DNA of 63,261 bases from Anaerolineae bacterium (GTDB taxonomy: Bacteria; Chloroflexota; Anaerolineae; DUEN01), in assembly GCA_025060615.1 (NCBI GenBank), contig JANXBS010000006.1:120934-184194 (forward strand), in the 5' to 3' direction. A program made the translations under genes and the position numbers. This document shows, piece after piece, positions 1 through 9,193 of this stretch (its first letter is position 1; each line of letters starts with the position of its first letter). Below the pieces are notes generated by a model. The model made no database searches. It was not told where the DNA came from and was given only the letters and a program-made list of their open reading frames with translations.

Positions 1-199
1 GACGAGGCAGGGAGAACCAGCCCAGCTCGGCCATCACTAACGTCATCCAGCCCAGGACGAGCGCACCGATAGCTACCGCGGCGAACAGGAGGTCATGGTC
101 CGTGACTTGCAGCCGGCAGCCCACCGCCCAAAGGACGAGCAGACCGGCCCCTCCCATAATGAAGAGAAGGATCGCGGGCACCGCCACCGCCGGCAACAC
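1..199 (-). CDS. Partial hydrophobic membrane protein (3' end outside window)
   Basis: The minus strand from a GTG at 199 is open to the window edge. A GGAGG lies about 11 bases upstream of that GTG. The ~66 visible residues are strongly hydrophobic (LPAVAVPAILLFIMGGAGLL, then a second stretch AAVAIGALVLGWMTLVMAEL), which indicates two N-terminal membrane segments. It follows the coiled-coil gene at 239 on the same strand, so it is probably the next cistron of the glycan locus. It could be a polytopic glycosyltransferase or a polymerase-like protein, but too little is present to name a family. Confidence 0.5.
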   Translation of the reverse strand, partial: MLPAVAVPAILLFIMGGAGLLVLWAVGCRLQVTDHDLLFAAVAIGALVLGWMTLVMAELGWFSLPR

Positions 200-238
200 T
201 ATAGTCCCCACCTCCAAGCAACCAAACCTTCGCCCGTT

Positions 239-688
239 TCATAGGCTGGGCTCCGCCCTTGAGGCCTCCAGAGCGGCCAGCCGGCGCTCCACCTCGTCAA
301 GGCGACGCATGGTGTGGATCAATCGCAGCGTGACCTCGTTCAAGTCGCCGATGGCCGCCGATTGCTCGCGGTCTTGGGCGATCAGCCAGCCTTCATGATC
401 GGTCAGCCTCGTCTTTAACGCGTGAAGTTCCGCTTCACAACCCACCAAACGAGACACCATCTCCTGAAGATGCACCTCATGATCGGCCAAGAGAGCTGCC
501 AGCCGATGATTCACCTCGCTCTGCTGCTGGATGAGCGGCCACACGTACCATCGGGTGGAGACGTTATTCCACATCTCTCGGAAACGGGCGATCAACGGGC
601 CGATGAGCGGGACGCGCGAGCGGAACTGGTGCTCCCGTAGGGTCGCCAACGCTCGCAATTGATCCAGCTCAGAGTCAGATCGGGACAC
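239..688 (-). CDS. Small coiled-coil protein of the glycan locus
   Basis: This is a 149-residue soluble protein. Residues ~1-50 hold a basic/aromatic segment (RVPLIGPLIARFREMWNNVS), followed by a long predicted helix rich in Leu, Glu, Arg and His (LADHEVHLQEMVSRL, LDEVERRLAALEA) with heptad character. This resembles the N-terminal helical region of polysaccharide-locus methyltransferases and glycosyltransferases, here without a catalytic domain. It begins 2 bases downstream of the Wzt-like ATPase stop, so it is co-transcribed and probably translationally coupled. A scaffold or chain-length role beside the exporter is possible, but that is inference only. Confidence 0.6.
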   Translation of the reverse strand: MSRSDSELDQLRALATLREHQFRSRVPLIGPLIARFREMWNNVSTRWYVWPLIQQQSEVNHRLAALLADHEVHLQEMVSRLVGCEAELHALKTRLTDHEGWLIAQDREQSAAIGDLNEVTLRLIHTMRRLDEVERRLAALEASRAEPSL

Positions 689-690
689 GA

Positions 691-1995
691 TCAGGCCTCC
701 TCTTCACGATGCACCCACCGACAAGGGATAAAGACCATCCCATCCTGCCGCTCGAAGTCGCTGGAGGTCACGACGAAACTGTCCATGCGATGCCAGTGAT
801 CGTAGGGATGGGTCACGGTGGCATCATATACGGCGACGGTTAACTCGTAGCGACCCGGCAACAGGGGTAGCGCGTCCACGATGTAGTCCACGCAGCCACG
901 CCCTTGAACCCGATCGATGGGCGCTCCGCTCCAAACCGTGTTAGGGCCGTTGATGCGAACCCCATCTTCGTTGTATAGGGAGACGCCAAACGCAGGTGCG
1001 GAGATCGGCCGATCCGCACGGTACCACATCCGCACTACGAAGGTCTCACCCGTGCGAAACACGCGACGGCTCAACCCACAAGCATCTAAGATCTCCGCTT
1101 TTTCGATGCGGATCTCGCCCGAACCCCAGCGCGCTGTACGGCTTGGCGCGTCATCAGATGCCTGGCAAACCAGCGACAGAGAGCCATCTCCTGAGGTCTC
1201 TTGAGCTATCTCGACGAGCTGAGCGGGCTCGGCCACAGCCTTGCTCTGCTCGAGGGTCCAAGCTGCCTCTAGGTATTGGGCGATGATGGCATCCGTCGGC
1301 CCATCGGCTCGAACATGCCCTTCGTCCAACCAGATCGCGCGTCTACACAGCCTGCGTGCGGATTCCAGGTCATGCGAGACCAGGATCACCGTGGCCCCCT
1401 TCTCTTGGATCTCCCGGATCCGGCGCAAGCATCGGTCCTGGAACACCTGATCGCCTACAGCCAGGACCTCATCAATGAGCAGGATCTCCGGCTGAAAGGC
1501 GGTGGCGACGGCGAAACCCAGCCGCATCAACATCCCTGAGGAATAGTTGCGCACCGGCATGTCAATAAAATGCTCTAGCCCGGCAAATGCAACGATCTCG
1601 TCCATCTGGCGACGGATGAAGCGGCGGTTCAAGCCCAAGATGGAGCCGTTTAGGGCGATGTTCTCCCGCCCCGTCAAGTCGGGATGAAAGCCGGCTCCTA
1701 ACTCCAGCAGCGCCGCCACCCGGCCATGGACGGCGATATACCCGCTCGTCGGTACGAGGATGCGCGCGATTAACTTAAGCAGAGTGCTCTTGCCCGCGCC
1801 ATTGGCGCCGATGACCGCTAGGGACTCACCCGCTTGGACGTCGAAACTGACGTCACGCAAAGCCCAGAAGCTCTCCGTCCGCTGCGGGCGCGTCCTTGTC
1901 AAGGCGGCGATTACCGCCTCTTGAAGAGAATAAGGCTGTTGGCTGTTCAGCGTAAACAGCTTAGAGACCTTTTCGAGCCGAACCGCAACGCTCAT
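691..1995 (-). CDS. Wzt/TagH-like polysaccharide ABC exporter ATPase with C-terminal sugar-binding domain
   Basis: This is the ATP-binding subunit of an ABC-2 exporter for O-antigen- or teichoic-acid-like polymers. Walker A is GANGAGKST at ~63-71. The signature is YSSGMLMRLGF at ~150 and Walker B is ILLIDEVLAVGD at ~170, with a switch His in LVSHD. At 434 residues it is much longer than a bare ~240-residue ATPase. Residues ~275-430 form a beta-rich domain like the Wzt C-terminal domain, which recognises the modified end of the finished glycan. Its start overlaps the stop of the upstream GT39 gene by 4 bases (ATGA). The likely partner permease is at 5570-6436, two genes upstream. Confidence 0.93.
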   Translation of the reverse strand: MSVAVRLEKVSKLFTLNSQQPYSLQEAVIAALTRTRPQRTESFWALRDVSFDVQAGESLAVIGANGAGKSTLLKLIARILVPTSGYIAVHGRVAALLELGAGFHPDLTGRENIALNGSILGLNRRFIRRQMDEIVAFAGLEHFIDMPVRNYSSGMLMRLGFAVATAFQPEILLIDEVLAVGDQVFQDRCLRRIREIQEKGATVILVSHDLESARRLCRRAIWLDEGHVRADGPTDAIIAQYLEAAWTLEQSKAVAEPAQLVEIAQETSGDGSLSLVCQASDDAPSRTARWGSGEIRIEKAEILDACGLSRRVFRTGETFVVRMWYRADRPISAPAFGVSLYNEDGVRINGPNTVWSGAPIDRVQGRGCVDYIVDALPLLPGRYELTVAVYDATVTHPYDHWHRMDSFVVTSSDFERQDGMVFIPCRWVHREEEA

Positions 1996-3560
1996 CGGTA
2001 GATCAACACCTCGCGGTCCCTATCCCGGATGACCTGTTCTACTCGAAATCGCTCCTGGATCTCCTGGCGGAGATCGGCCACCTCGGATGGCGTCAGAGCC
2101 AAGAAAGTGGGGTCATCCCAGACCAGATAGCGAGTCCGGGCCAGGATGGCGTCGATTGCATCCTTTGACAAGGTATAGAGCATGTAGTAGTGGCGGTCTG
2201 CATAGTAAGCGACCACCGTCGCTTGATGGGCCACTGTGATCACCTCATCCGGCTTGGTGTGTTCCCGCAGGTATTCACCGGCTAGCCGCAACACCCGATA
2301 GAAGCGGTCATTCTCCAGTAGGCGCCAGGCATAGAGCGGATCCAACCAGGACGCGGCTTGGTTCAAGGGGCCTGCTGGCAGGCGAAGGGGAGACGCTGAC
2401 AACAGGAAAAGGGCCATGGCCAGTACAAGACCGAGCCGCTTCAGCCGACCGGGACCATACCGAATGCGGCGAGTCACCCCTTCCCAGTCCAAGTTTGTGC
2501 CGATCAGCAGCGCGGCGGTCGGTAACAGACCAATCAAAAGCCGCAGCTCCTTTAAACGTAGAACAAAGGAGATAACAAGGCTTAAGAAGAGATATCCCCA
2601 TAACAGGCCTTTCTCCGGATCTAAGCGCCTCTTAGGGCCTGTCAAAGTAGTCACCAAACTGATCAACAACCCAGCCACCATCGCTGCCCCCAACAGATCG
2701 AAAGCGATTTGCTGTGACCATTGCTCCACGCTAGTATGTGCGCGAGGATCGAGCAAATTAGCAGCAGTCACTAAGCTTAGCCAACGTTGTACTGTAGCCA
2801 TAAAATCGGTAGGTGACAAACTATAAGCCCATAAGACCCATGAACCCCATGCTAAAGCCGTGGGCCCAGCAAGAGCTGCTAGATCACGCAGGCACTTATG
2901 TGGGGCACCCCGATCGTACCACCACACATAGACGACACAACAGGCTGTGAAAAAGACAACTACTTCCTTACACAGCGCTGCAATGGCCAATAGGATGCCT
3001 GCCCACAATATCCTCCGCTGTAAAAGCAGGTAAAAGCCTGCCAACATAGCGGCCATCATAGGTATTTCTTCTCTAACAAAGAAACTATAAAGGGCGAAAA
3101 ATGGGTTAACCGCTAGAAGAGTAGCTGCAATCCATCCTCCCCACGAATTGCTCAGATACTGACCTATAGCGAAGGTTAATGCCATAGCGATCAGAGCGAA
3201 GAGCACAGTTATCGAACGCGCTATGAAGATGTTCCAGTTTGATAAGCTTGCATATAAGCTCAATAAATAAAGGTACAGATGATGAGGATGATAGAACCAA
3301 AAGACGCCATGAACCCCTAGGGAGCGCAATGGCATACCGGATTCCTGAATGTTGCGCGCAATGTCCATATAGAGGGCTTCATCATATTCTAGGACATGGA
3401 CCTTAAGCATAAGGGGTAGCGCCGTTCCAAGAGCCAGGATGGTGGCTGTTAATAGGGCAAATACCCACTGATATGTTTTTCCATATAGCAACTGGCCCTG
3501 ATATCCTGAGGCTATATGTCGCTCGCTATCGACACGGATACTCATCATAGAGGCTACCAA
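1992..3560 (-). CDS. GT39-family polytopic glycosyltransferase
   Basis: A GT-C fold membrane enzyme that would transfer a sugar from a polyprenyl-phosphate donor on the outer face of the membrane. The acidic catalytic motif follows the first membrane helix (VLEYDEALYMDIARN). About ten hydrophobic segments follow, then a soluble C-terminal tail (EHTKPDEVITVAHQATVVAYY). I place the start at TTG 3560, which has AAGGAG 5 bases upstream. ATG 3548 is the alternative, and the frame stays open up to TTG 3632 without a good ribosome site. The 3' end overlaps the Wzt-like gene by 4 bases, which implies coupling. The acceptor is unknown. Confidence 0.85.
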   Translation of the reverse strand: MVASMMSIRVDSERHIASGYQGQLLYGKTYQWVFALLTATILALGTALPLMLKVHVLEYDEALYMDIARNIQESGMPLRSLGVHGVFWFYHPHHLYLYLLSLYASLSNWNIFIARSITVLFALIAMALTFAIGQYLSNSWGGWIAATLLAVNPFFALYSFFVREEIPMMAAMLAGFYLLLQRRILWAGILLAIAALCKEVVVFFTACCVVYVWWYDRGAPHKCLRDLAALAGPTALAWGSWVLWAYSLSPTDFMATVQRWLSLVTAANLLDPRAHTSVEQWSQQIAFDLLGAAMVAGLLISLVTTLTGPKRRLDPEKGLLWGYLFLSLVISFVLRLKELRLLIGLLPTAALLIGTNLDWEGVTRRIRYGPGRLKRLGLVLAMALFLLSASPLRLPAGPLNQAASWLDPLYAWRLLENDRFYRVLRLAGEYLREHTKPDEVITVAHQATVVAYYADRHYYMLYTLSKDAIDAILARTRYLVWDDPTFLALTPSEVADLRQEIQERFRVEQVIRDRDREVLIYR

Positions 3561-3702
3561 AGGCTCTCCTTTTGGGGAAAGGCATCTTTGTATTGGATCA
3601 CTGGGGAGGTGCGAAGGAGACTCCCTCCGCAAAAAACCATCTTTCAGCCCTTACCTACCCCTTTCTGGATTGACTGGCCTCCCTGGCAAACCAGGAAAGG
3701 CA

Positions 3703-3727
3703 AGTAAAAAGGCTGATGAAAAGCCTT
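3703..3727 (-). terminator. Rho-independent terminator after the GH/CARDB gene
   Basis: Read on the minus strand, AAGGCT and AGCCTT form a 6-bp perfect stem with a 7-base loop, followed immediately by TTTTTAC. It lies ~140 bases past the stop of the gene at 3864-5504 and before the GT39 gene. It therefore separates the GT4-permease-GH transcript from the GT39-Wzt transcript. The rest of the 303-base gap (3561-3863) has a second small hairpin at 3682-3695 (CCTGG/CCAGG) and nothing else I can name. Confidence 0.65.
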
Positions 3728-3863
3728 CCCGAAGGGATAGGCCTCTCCAGACCTCCCCACTTCTTTACCCCCTGAAGTGGAATGGCACCCAAGGTACTGC
3801 CGAGAGTAGGAAAGTCAAAAGTCATGCGGTAATGCTAAACCCGACGGCTACGTTTGCCCATTA

Positions 3864-5504
3864 CTAGCGCCGAATTAGGGGCAGGAAACTCGGATGGGCA
3901 GTCACGATCACCGTCCCCTGGCCGACATTGTCCGTCTCATCGGTCTCGACAAGGCTGTCCCAACTATCCACCTTAACCCAAAAGCGGTGAACCCCCACAG
4001 GGAGATCAGCCCAGGTGACATATGCCGTCCGGGCTCGGCTGGCACAGCCCGGCACCGTATCCGAGACGATCGCTGTGCCAATCACTTGAGTCAAATCCTG
4101 ATCGGCATAGAAGGTTACAGCAAACGGCCCAAGAGTCGCCACTGAACCGTTGTTGAAAATTTGGACGTAAAGTTGAACAGTCGCCCTGTCCCCAGGGCTT
4201 TTTACATATCCAGGCGAGCTGCCTACCGAACCAGGCCTCAAGTTCACCGTCGAGGCGTGGCGCGCCACTTCGTCGCGATACCGCTCTCCAACCGCCGAGA
4301 GCGCATTCAACGTGGGCGTGAGCAGGCTGCTATCCCTCCCTGCCCCTCTGTAGTAGGCTGAAAACCATAGCCAACGCTGGACTAGGCGATACCCATCCAT
4401 GGGATAGCCCAACGCTGGATCCGCAGCATTTTCTAAGTACTCGAAAGTACGCGACATAAAGGTTTGGACACGCTCTGGCGTAAAGCACTGGCCAAACTCG
4501 TCTTTGAAGCAAGTCTCTGAGTGCTCATGGGGATACCGATACGGATACAGGATGGAATATTCCGACAGAATGAGTGGCTTATTCTGCTGCCCATGGGCCT
4601 TCATCCAAGCCCGCATAGCAACTACCTGCTCGGCAAACACTTCCAGGCTATCATGCTCCGCATAGCAATAGACCTGCGGATCGGGACATCGCCTCGGATC
4701 GTCGCCACTTTCACGCTTGGCCAGCGCCGGATCCGTCCCCAGCGCAATATTGGCAATGCCATTCGGTCGGCCATCAGGCCGGGCCTCAGGGAGGATGTAC
4801 AAGTGCATGTTCCAGACATCTACCGGCATGGCCTGACCATACCGCTGCTGATATGCCTCCCAAACCTTGTCTAGGTATTGCAGGCGCCCAGGCGTGACCT
4901 GAACCAGGCCCGCATTGGCCACTTGGGCCGTCGGATCGCGCTGCTTGATGAAAGTGTAAATGTCGTGATAGGCCTGAGCATATACTTCGGGTAGAGTATC
5001 ATCCTGAACTCGAGCGGTACAGCTCAGATCTTCAGGATTGGGCCCTCGATCCGGCTCGTTGCCGACGATCCACAGAGAGCCAGGAGCTGCCCGGATGAAC
5101 GCCCCTAGACCATCTTCAGTCAACGTAGGGATAGTGGTGTACCCATCAAGGTAGGTGCAGCCCATCTTATTCTGGCGGACCCTGACCACCTGCACGAACT
5201 CGGCGGTGACGCCAGGGATCGGCCGAGAGGTGCTAAAGTTTAACCACCACCCCGCTCGCCACGTCGGCAGCCAGTGAAGCTGATCAGTGCTCAACACCGC
5301 CACGCCGTAGCGACAGAGCGGCGCGGAGGAATCGGGGAAGGTCGGGTCTTCGCTGCGGAAAACCATGGGCAGGAACGCCCTCGGGGTCTCGGAAGGGGAC
5401 TGGGCTATACGAGATGCCTCTCCCGGCGGGGGGATCAATCCCAGTGCCATCCCTCCCAAGACAAGCCATCCGATGATATAGCGCATCCACCTTTGATTTC
5501 TCAT
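3864..5504 (-). CDS. Secreted GH-A-like TIM-barrel protein with CARDB C-terminal domain
   Basis: A 546-residue exported protein. Residues 10-28 form the signal helix (IIGWLVLGGMALGLI). Residues ~65-400 resemble a clan GH-A glycosidase: GNEP places Glu150 as acid/base, and LILSEY places Glu315 as nucleophile. Residues ~420-535 form a CARDB-like immunoglobulin fold (YVQIFNNGSVATLGPF, ETDETDNVGQG). The chain ends with FLPLIRR, and a similar FLPMVFR follows the signal peptide. I chose ATG 5504 because GGAG lies 7 bases upstream. The longer frame to 5690 would overlap the permease gene. Sitting between exporter permease and ATPase, it may trim or bind the exported glycan; that is inference. Confidence 0.8.
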   Translation of the reverse strand: MRNQRWMRYIIGWLVLGGMALGLIPPPGEASRIAQSPSETPRAFLPMVFRSEDPTFPDSSAPLCRYGVAVLSTDQLHWLPTWRAGWWLNFSTSRPIPGVTAEFVQVVRVRQNKMGCTYLDGYTTIPTLTEDGLGAFIRAAPGSLWIVGNEPDRGPNPEDLSCTARVQDDTLPEVYAQAYHDIYTFIKQRDPTAQVANAGLVQVTPGRLQYLDKVWEAYQQRYGQAMPVDVWNMHLYILPEARPDGRPNGIANIALGTDPALAKRESGDDPRRCPDPQVYCYAEHDSLEVFAEQVVAMRAWMKAHGQQNKPLILSEYSILYPYRYPHEHSETCFKDEFGQCFTPERVQTFMSRTFEYLENAADPALGYPMDGYRLVQRWLWFSAYYRGAGRDSSLLTPTLNALSAVGERYRDEVARHASTVNLRPGSVGSSPGYVKSPGDRATVQLYVQIFNNGSVATLGPFAVTFYADQDLTQVIGTAIVSDTVPGCASRARTAYVTWADLPVGVHRFWVKVDSWDSLVETDETDNVGQGTVIVTAHPSFLPLIRR

Positions 5505-5569
5505 GGCAATGCTCCAACCGAGCCAGTATGGGCAGAGGGGGAATGCTTTACGAACTTTTCTCCCAACGG

Positions 5570-6436
5570 TCAAACCCACTCGCCAAAGCGATCCCGGAAG
5601 TGCAGGAAGAATCGGTATCCGATCAATAAGATGACCAGCGATGTCACGGCTGTGCGGAGGAGGAAATCTAGATCGGTGCGATATCCCCAATAGAGCAGAT
5701 CACGATACGCTGCGATCAGCGAAGCCATCGGGTTGAGGATGTACATCAGGCGATGAACGTTCAACGGGATACCCCCCAACTGATAGGTTTGAGGCAGCGC
5801 TGTGACCGGATAAACCACGGGCGTCAGAAAGAACCAAGCCAGCATCACCACATCCATGATCATGTTGGTGTCCCGATAGAAGACGTTCACCGCGCTCAAC
5901 ACCAATGCGATGCCCAAGACGAAGCAGGTCTGGATCAAGATCACCAGGGGCAACAGCCAAAGCCAGGGGCTCAGCGGCGAGCGAAAAGCTAGCAACACCG
6001 CGAAGAGCACCAACAAGCCCAGCAGGAAGTTCACCAAGTTGGCCAAGACGCTGCTAATGGGCAACACCTCTCGCGGGAAGTACACCTTCTTCACGAGGTT
6101 TGCATTCCCAGTGATGCTGTTGATCCCCACCATGACCCCTGCGCTGAAGAAGTTCCAAGGTAGGAGTCCACACAACAGAAAGAGCGGATAACGTTCGATC
6201 CGGCTGGGGAGGATCAAGGTGAACACGGCCGTAAAGACGAGCATCATCCCCAGCGGGTTCAGCAGCGTCCACAAAAACCCCAACACGCTGCTTTTGTAGC
6301 GCGCTTTAAGATCGCGCAGGATGAGGTTGAGCACGAGATCCCGGTACCGATACAGCTCCCATAATGGTACAAGCAACGGGATCCGTCGCCACCACACTTG
6401 GAGATGAGCCATATCAGCCATCATTAGGTGTCTCAC
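5570..6436 (-). CDS. ABC-2 type polysaccharide export permease (Wzm/TagG-like)
   Basis: A 288-residue, six-helix membrane protein of the ABC-2 family, the channel half of the exporter whose ATPase is at 691-1995. Typical features are the amphipathic N-terminal RDLVLNLILRDLKARYKSSVLGFLW, then LLPWNFFSAGVMVGINSITGNANLVKKVYFPREVLPISSV split over helices 2-3, and a DTNMIMDVVMLAWFFLTPVVYP segment. The GTG at 6436 overlaps the upstream GT4 stop (GTGA); ATG 6424 is an alternative. Unusually, permease and ATPase are not adjacent: a secreted glycosidase-like gene, a terminator and a GT39 gene lie between them. Confidence 0.92.
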   Translation of the reverse strand: MRHLMMADMAHLQVWWRRIPLLVPLWELYRYRDLVLNLILRDLKARYKSSVLGFLWTLLNPLGMMLVFTAVFTLILPSRIERYPLFLLCGLLPWNFFSAGVMVGINSITGNANLVKKVYFPREVLPISSVLANLVNFLLGLLVLFAVLLAFRSPLSPWLWLLPLVILIQTCFVLGIALVLSAVNVFYRDTNMIMDVVMLAWFFLTPVVYPVTALPQTYQLGGIPLNVHRLMYILNPMASLIAAYRDLLYWGYRTDLDFLLRTAVTSLVILLIGYRFFLHFRDRFGEWV

Positions 6437-7734
6437 GTTCGAGGCATCTTTCCCGAGGGAGTCTCCTCAGATTTCGCCTTGACGTTCCCCATCAATCGTC
6501 GGAGCCAAAAGAGGCGCGCTCTATGACCCTGCACCACTTGCTCGTAAACCTGAGCGATCTCGCGACCAGCTACATCCCAACTGAATCTCCCCATGGCCCT
6601 CTCTCGCAGGCGCGCTCCTAGAGACTGTATTCGAGCGATATCCTGTGACGATGGGAACAAGGCCTCATAAAGCCGCTCTGCCAACTCCACAGCATCTCCA
6701 GGGGCAGCGTACAGGCCAGCATCGCCGAGATACTCGCGAGCCACCGGCGTATCGAACGCTACGGTGGGCAAGCCTACGGCCATGTAATTCAGCAACTTGC
6801 CTGCACCTTCGGTCAAGCTCAGCTTGGGAGACACCGCGACATCGCCCAAGGCGAGATAAATCGGCGCCTGGGCATACGGCACCCGCCCTGTGAACGTAAC
6901 ATGCTCGGCGATCCCCAAACGAAAGGCCTTATCCTGATAAAACTCGAGGTGAGGAAAGCCCATTAGCAGCAAGTGGACATCCTGCCGTCGCTGCAGGATG
7001 TGGCGCAATGCCTCCAAGAGCAGGCTGGTTCCCTGATACTCGGCCAACAACCCCAAATAGACGATCACCTTCCGGTGCGGAGGAATGCCCAACGCCCTCC
7101 GACGGTCTGCCAATTGCTCAGGCGGGTAGTGCGTGCGCGGCACAAAAACCTGCGCATTCACCCCATCGGGCAAGCACCGCACCTGTCCAGGTGGACAGCG
7201 AAACTGGGTCAACAAGAGCTGCCGGGCGTGCTGGGAGCTGGTCAGGATCACGGGCGCGGACGTGGTGATCCAGCGCTCCAGGGCCAAGACCACGCGGTGC
7301 CATCGGCCGCTCGGGTTGAGAAAGCCGTGATCAACCATCTCAGCCGTCAAGCTGCCCTGAAAGTCGAAGACGACGGGGATGTTCCAGAGTTTGCCTAGGG
7401 CTTCGCCGATGAGAGCCCCCTCGTGTAGATGGGCGTGGATGACGTCGAAGCGTTCCCTGGCCAGGAGCTCCAAGGTTTTCATCGCCAGCAGGCCATCAAG
7501 AGCGATCTTGTGCCGGCTGGAGCCCACCTCATAGCCATGCCGCCATGGGATCGGCAACGTCCGGCGGATATCTAGGTCGGGGACAGAAGCGCCTTGTCGA
7601 TAGGTCGCTATCGTGACCCGATGCCCCAGGGCTTGAAGGGAACGCGCTTCTTCAAGGATACGGACATGGCATCCGTAATCGCTGAAGAAGCTCGTGGGGG
7701 CGATCATCAACACGCGAAAGGAGCGTAGACTCAT
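6433..7734 (-). CDS. GT4-family glycosyltransferase
   Basis: A retaining GT-B glycosyltransferase (433 residues) of the glycan locus. The N-terminal Rossmann domain carries FFSDYGCHVRILEEARSLQ. The C-terminal nucleotide-sugar domain carries VYLGLLAEYQGTSLLLEAL and EGAGKLLNYMAVGLPTVAF. The ATG at 7734 is preferred over the TTG one codon earlier. Its stop overlaps the permease start, so transport and synthesis genes are coupled here. Donor and acceptor cannot be read from sequence. Confidence 0.88.
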   Translation of the reverse strand: MSLRSFRVLMIAPTSFFSDYGCHVRILEEARSLQALGHRVTIATYRQGASVPDLDIRRTLPIPWRHGYEVGSSRHKIALDGLLAMKTLELLARERFDVIHAHLHEGALIGEALGKLWNIPVVFDFQGSLTAEMVDHGFLNPSGRWHRVVLALERWITTSAPVILTSSQHARQLLLTQFRCPPGQVRCLPDGVNAQVFVPRTHYPPEQLADRRRALGIPPHRKVIVYLGLLAEYQGTSLLLEALRHILQRRQDVHLLLMGFPHLEFYQDKAFRLGIAEHVTFTGRVPYAQAPIYLALGDVAVSPKLSLTEGAGKLLNYMAVGLPTVAFDTPVAREYLGDAGLYAAPGDAVELAERLYEALFPSSQDIARIQSLGARLRERAMGRFSWDVAGREIAQVYEQVVQGHRARLFWLRRLMGNVKAKSEETPSGKMPRT

Positions 7735-7927
7735 CAAGATGCCTGTCAGGCTTCTGCTATGCGCTATTGCTCTGATTATCGCGGCCGGGGCACCTCAAGA
7801 ATCGGCGTTCACACGGCGTCCAGCCCATGAGAAGCCCATCGTTCGCAGGTTGATCCCCTACCGCGCGACCTGTACCATTCTAACCGTGAAGGCCCCTCTT
7901 GCCAAATCGGGTCACTACGGCCTTGGT

Positions 7928-9193
7928 TCAAAGTCTCTCATGGCCTGATGGCTGCCGTGAGGAGACGACTGTGGCCAACAGGGCTTCCATCTCGTCCAGG
8001 TACTCCGCAAACGTCCGGACCGGCGGGAGATGGCTTCGCAGATGAGCTCTCAAAACGGGATCGGAAGCCAGCTGCCTCAAGGCAACCGTCCAGGCGTCGA
8101 CGTCTCCCGGCGGCACCAGGATCCCGTTTACTTCGTGCTGGACGACCTCCGGCAATGCCCCGACCGCTGAAGCGACAACGGGGACTCCTACCAAGAAGGC
8201 CTCATGGGCCAGATACGAAAAGGTCTCGTGCCACAGCGAGGGCACGGCTACGACATCCGCCTCAGCCATTAGAGGCCACAGGTCATCCCGCGCCACCCGC
8301 CCCAGGAAGCGAATCCCGGGATGACGAGCGCTCATCCGAAGGCGTTCCACGTAGGCCGGAAAGGCCTGAACGTCCCCGGCGATCCACAGTTCCGCGGGCG
8401 CATCCGCCCGCTGAAACGCCTCGATCAAGACGTGGAGACCCTTCTGGGGCGCAAGGCCGCCCGCGTACAAAAAGCGGACGGGACCCTCCAAGCGCGTGCG
8501 CCTCGGGATCACCTCTGGCCCTCGGATGCCCATTCGAACCCGGACGAGCCGCTCGGCAGGGGTACCGTGACGCAAGTACCAGGTGCGCACAAACTCGGAG
8601 AAGGCCAGGATCCGATCGGCCCGTTCTAGACCGGATCTCAGACGCCGGCCTCGAAGGGCCATTGCCGGGGCCAAAGCGGGAGCCAGCGGGGCAAGCCTCC
8701 GCCATCCCAAGCGCGCCAGCCCACAGCGGGCGCAGTTCACCCAATAGCGCGGCCCATCGCAAAGCTCCTCCGTGTCGTTGGTGATAAGCTGGGCGTTAGC
8801 ACAAACCCACCAATAGTCGTGCAGGGAAAGCACCCAGGGAATATGCAACCGTCGTAGCTCCGCTGTCAACGCGATGGGAAGCCCCATGAGGTGGGCCAGG
8901 TAAATCACGTCGGGCCGAAACGAGGAAACCACCTGGCGGAAGAGCGCCGTCAGACGGGGATCATAGAGGGTACTTAGGAAGACGGGTAGCGGCTGCAGAG
9001 GGCCAGCCTGGGCCCTGTACGTTGGAATGCCATCCCACTCCGATAGCTGCAGGCCCGCGGGGCCCGTCGCACGATAGAACACGGCGACCTCGTGCCCTCG
9101 CTCGCGCAGCCCATGGGCCAGATCCCACACGTGTTGTTCTGTGCCCCCTATGGAATCAGGGAAGAATCGGTGCAGGACGAACAACACCTTCAT
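7928..9193 (-). CDS. GT4-family glycosyltransferase
   Basis: A 421-residue GT-B enzyme. The N-terminus has the typical GGTE acceptor-side loop (FFPDSIGGTEQHVWDLAHGL). The C-terminal domain has FLYAGGLAPQKGLHVLIEAF and an EX7E pair in WHETFSYLAHEAFLVG. A Cys-containing stretch (YWVNCARCGLARLG) is often seen in GT4 enzymes of capsule loci. The ATG overlaps the stop of the next upstream gene by 4 bases (ATGA), so the pair is translationally coupled. The 193 bases between this gene and the next one (7735-7927) show no clear signal. Confidence 0.88.
   Translation of the reverse strand: MKVLFVLHRFFPDSIGGTEQHVWDLAHGLRERGHEVAVFYRATGPAGLQLSEWDGIPTYRAQAGPLQPLPVFLSTLYDPRLTALFRQVVSSFRPDVIYLAHLMGLPIALTAELRRLHIPWVLSLHDYWWVCANAQLITNDTEELCDGPRYWVNCARCGLARLGWRRLAPLAPALAPAMALRGRRLRSGLERADRILAFSEFVRTWYLRHGTPAERLVRVRMGIRGPEVIPRRTRLEGPVRFLYAGGLAPQKGLHVLIEAFQRADAPAELWIAGDVQAFPAYVERLRMSARHPGIRFLGRVARDDLWPLMAEADVVAVPSLWHETFSYLAHEAFLVGVPVVASAVGALPEVVQHEVNGILVPPGDVDAWTVALRQLASDPVLRAHLRSHLPPVRTFAEYLDEMEALLATVVSSRQPSGHERL

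Noticed and set aside
7948-8784. Plus-strand ORF of 278 residues rich in Arg and Pro
   Set aside because: It lies fully antisense to a clear GT4 gene and has the composition of a GC-rich shadow frame.
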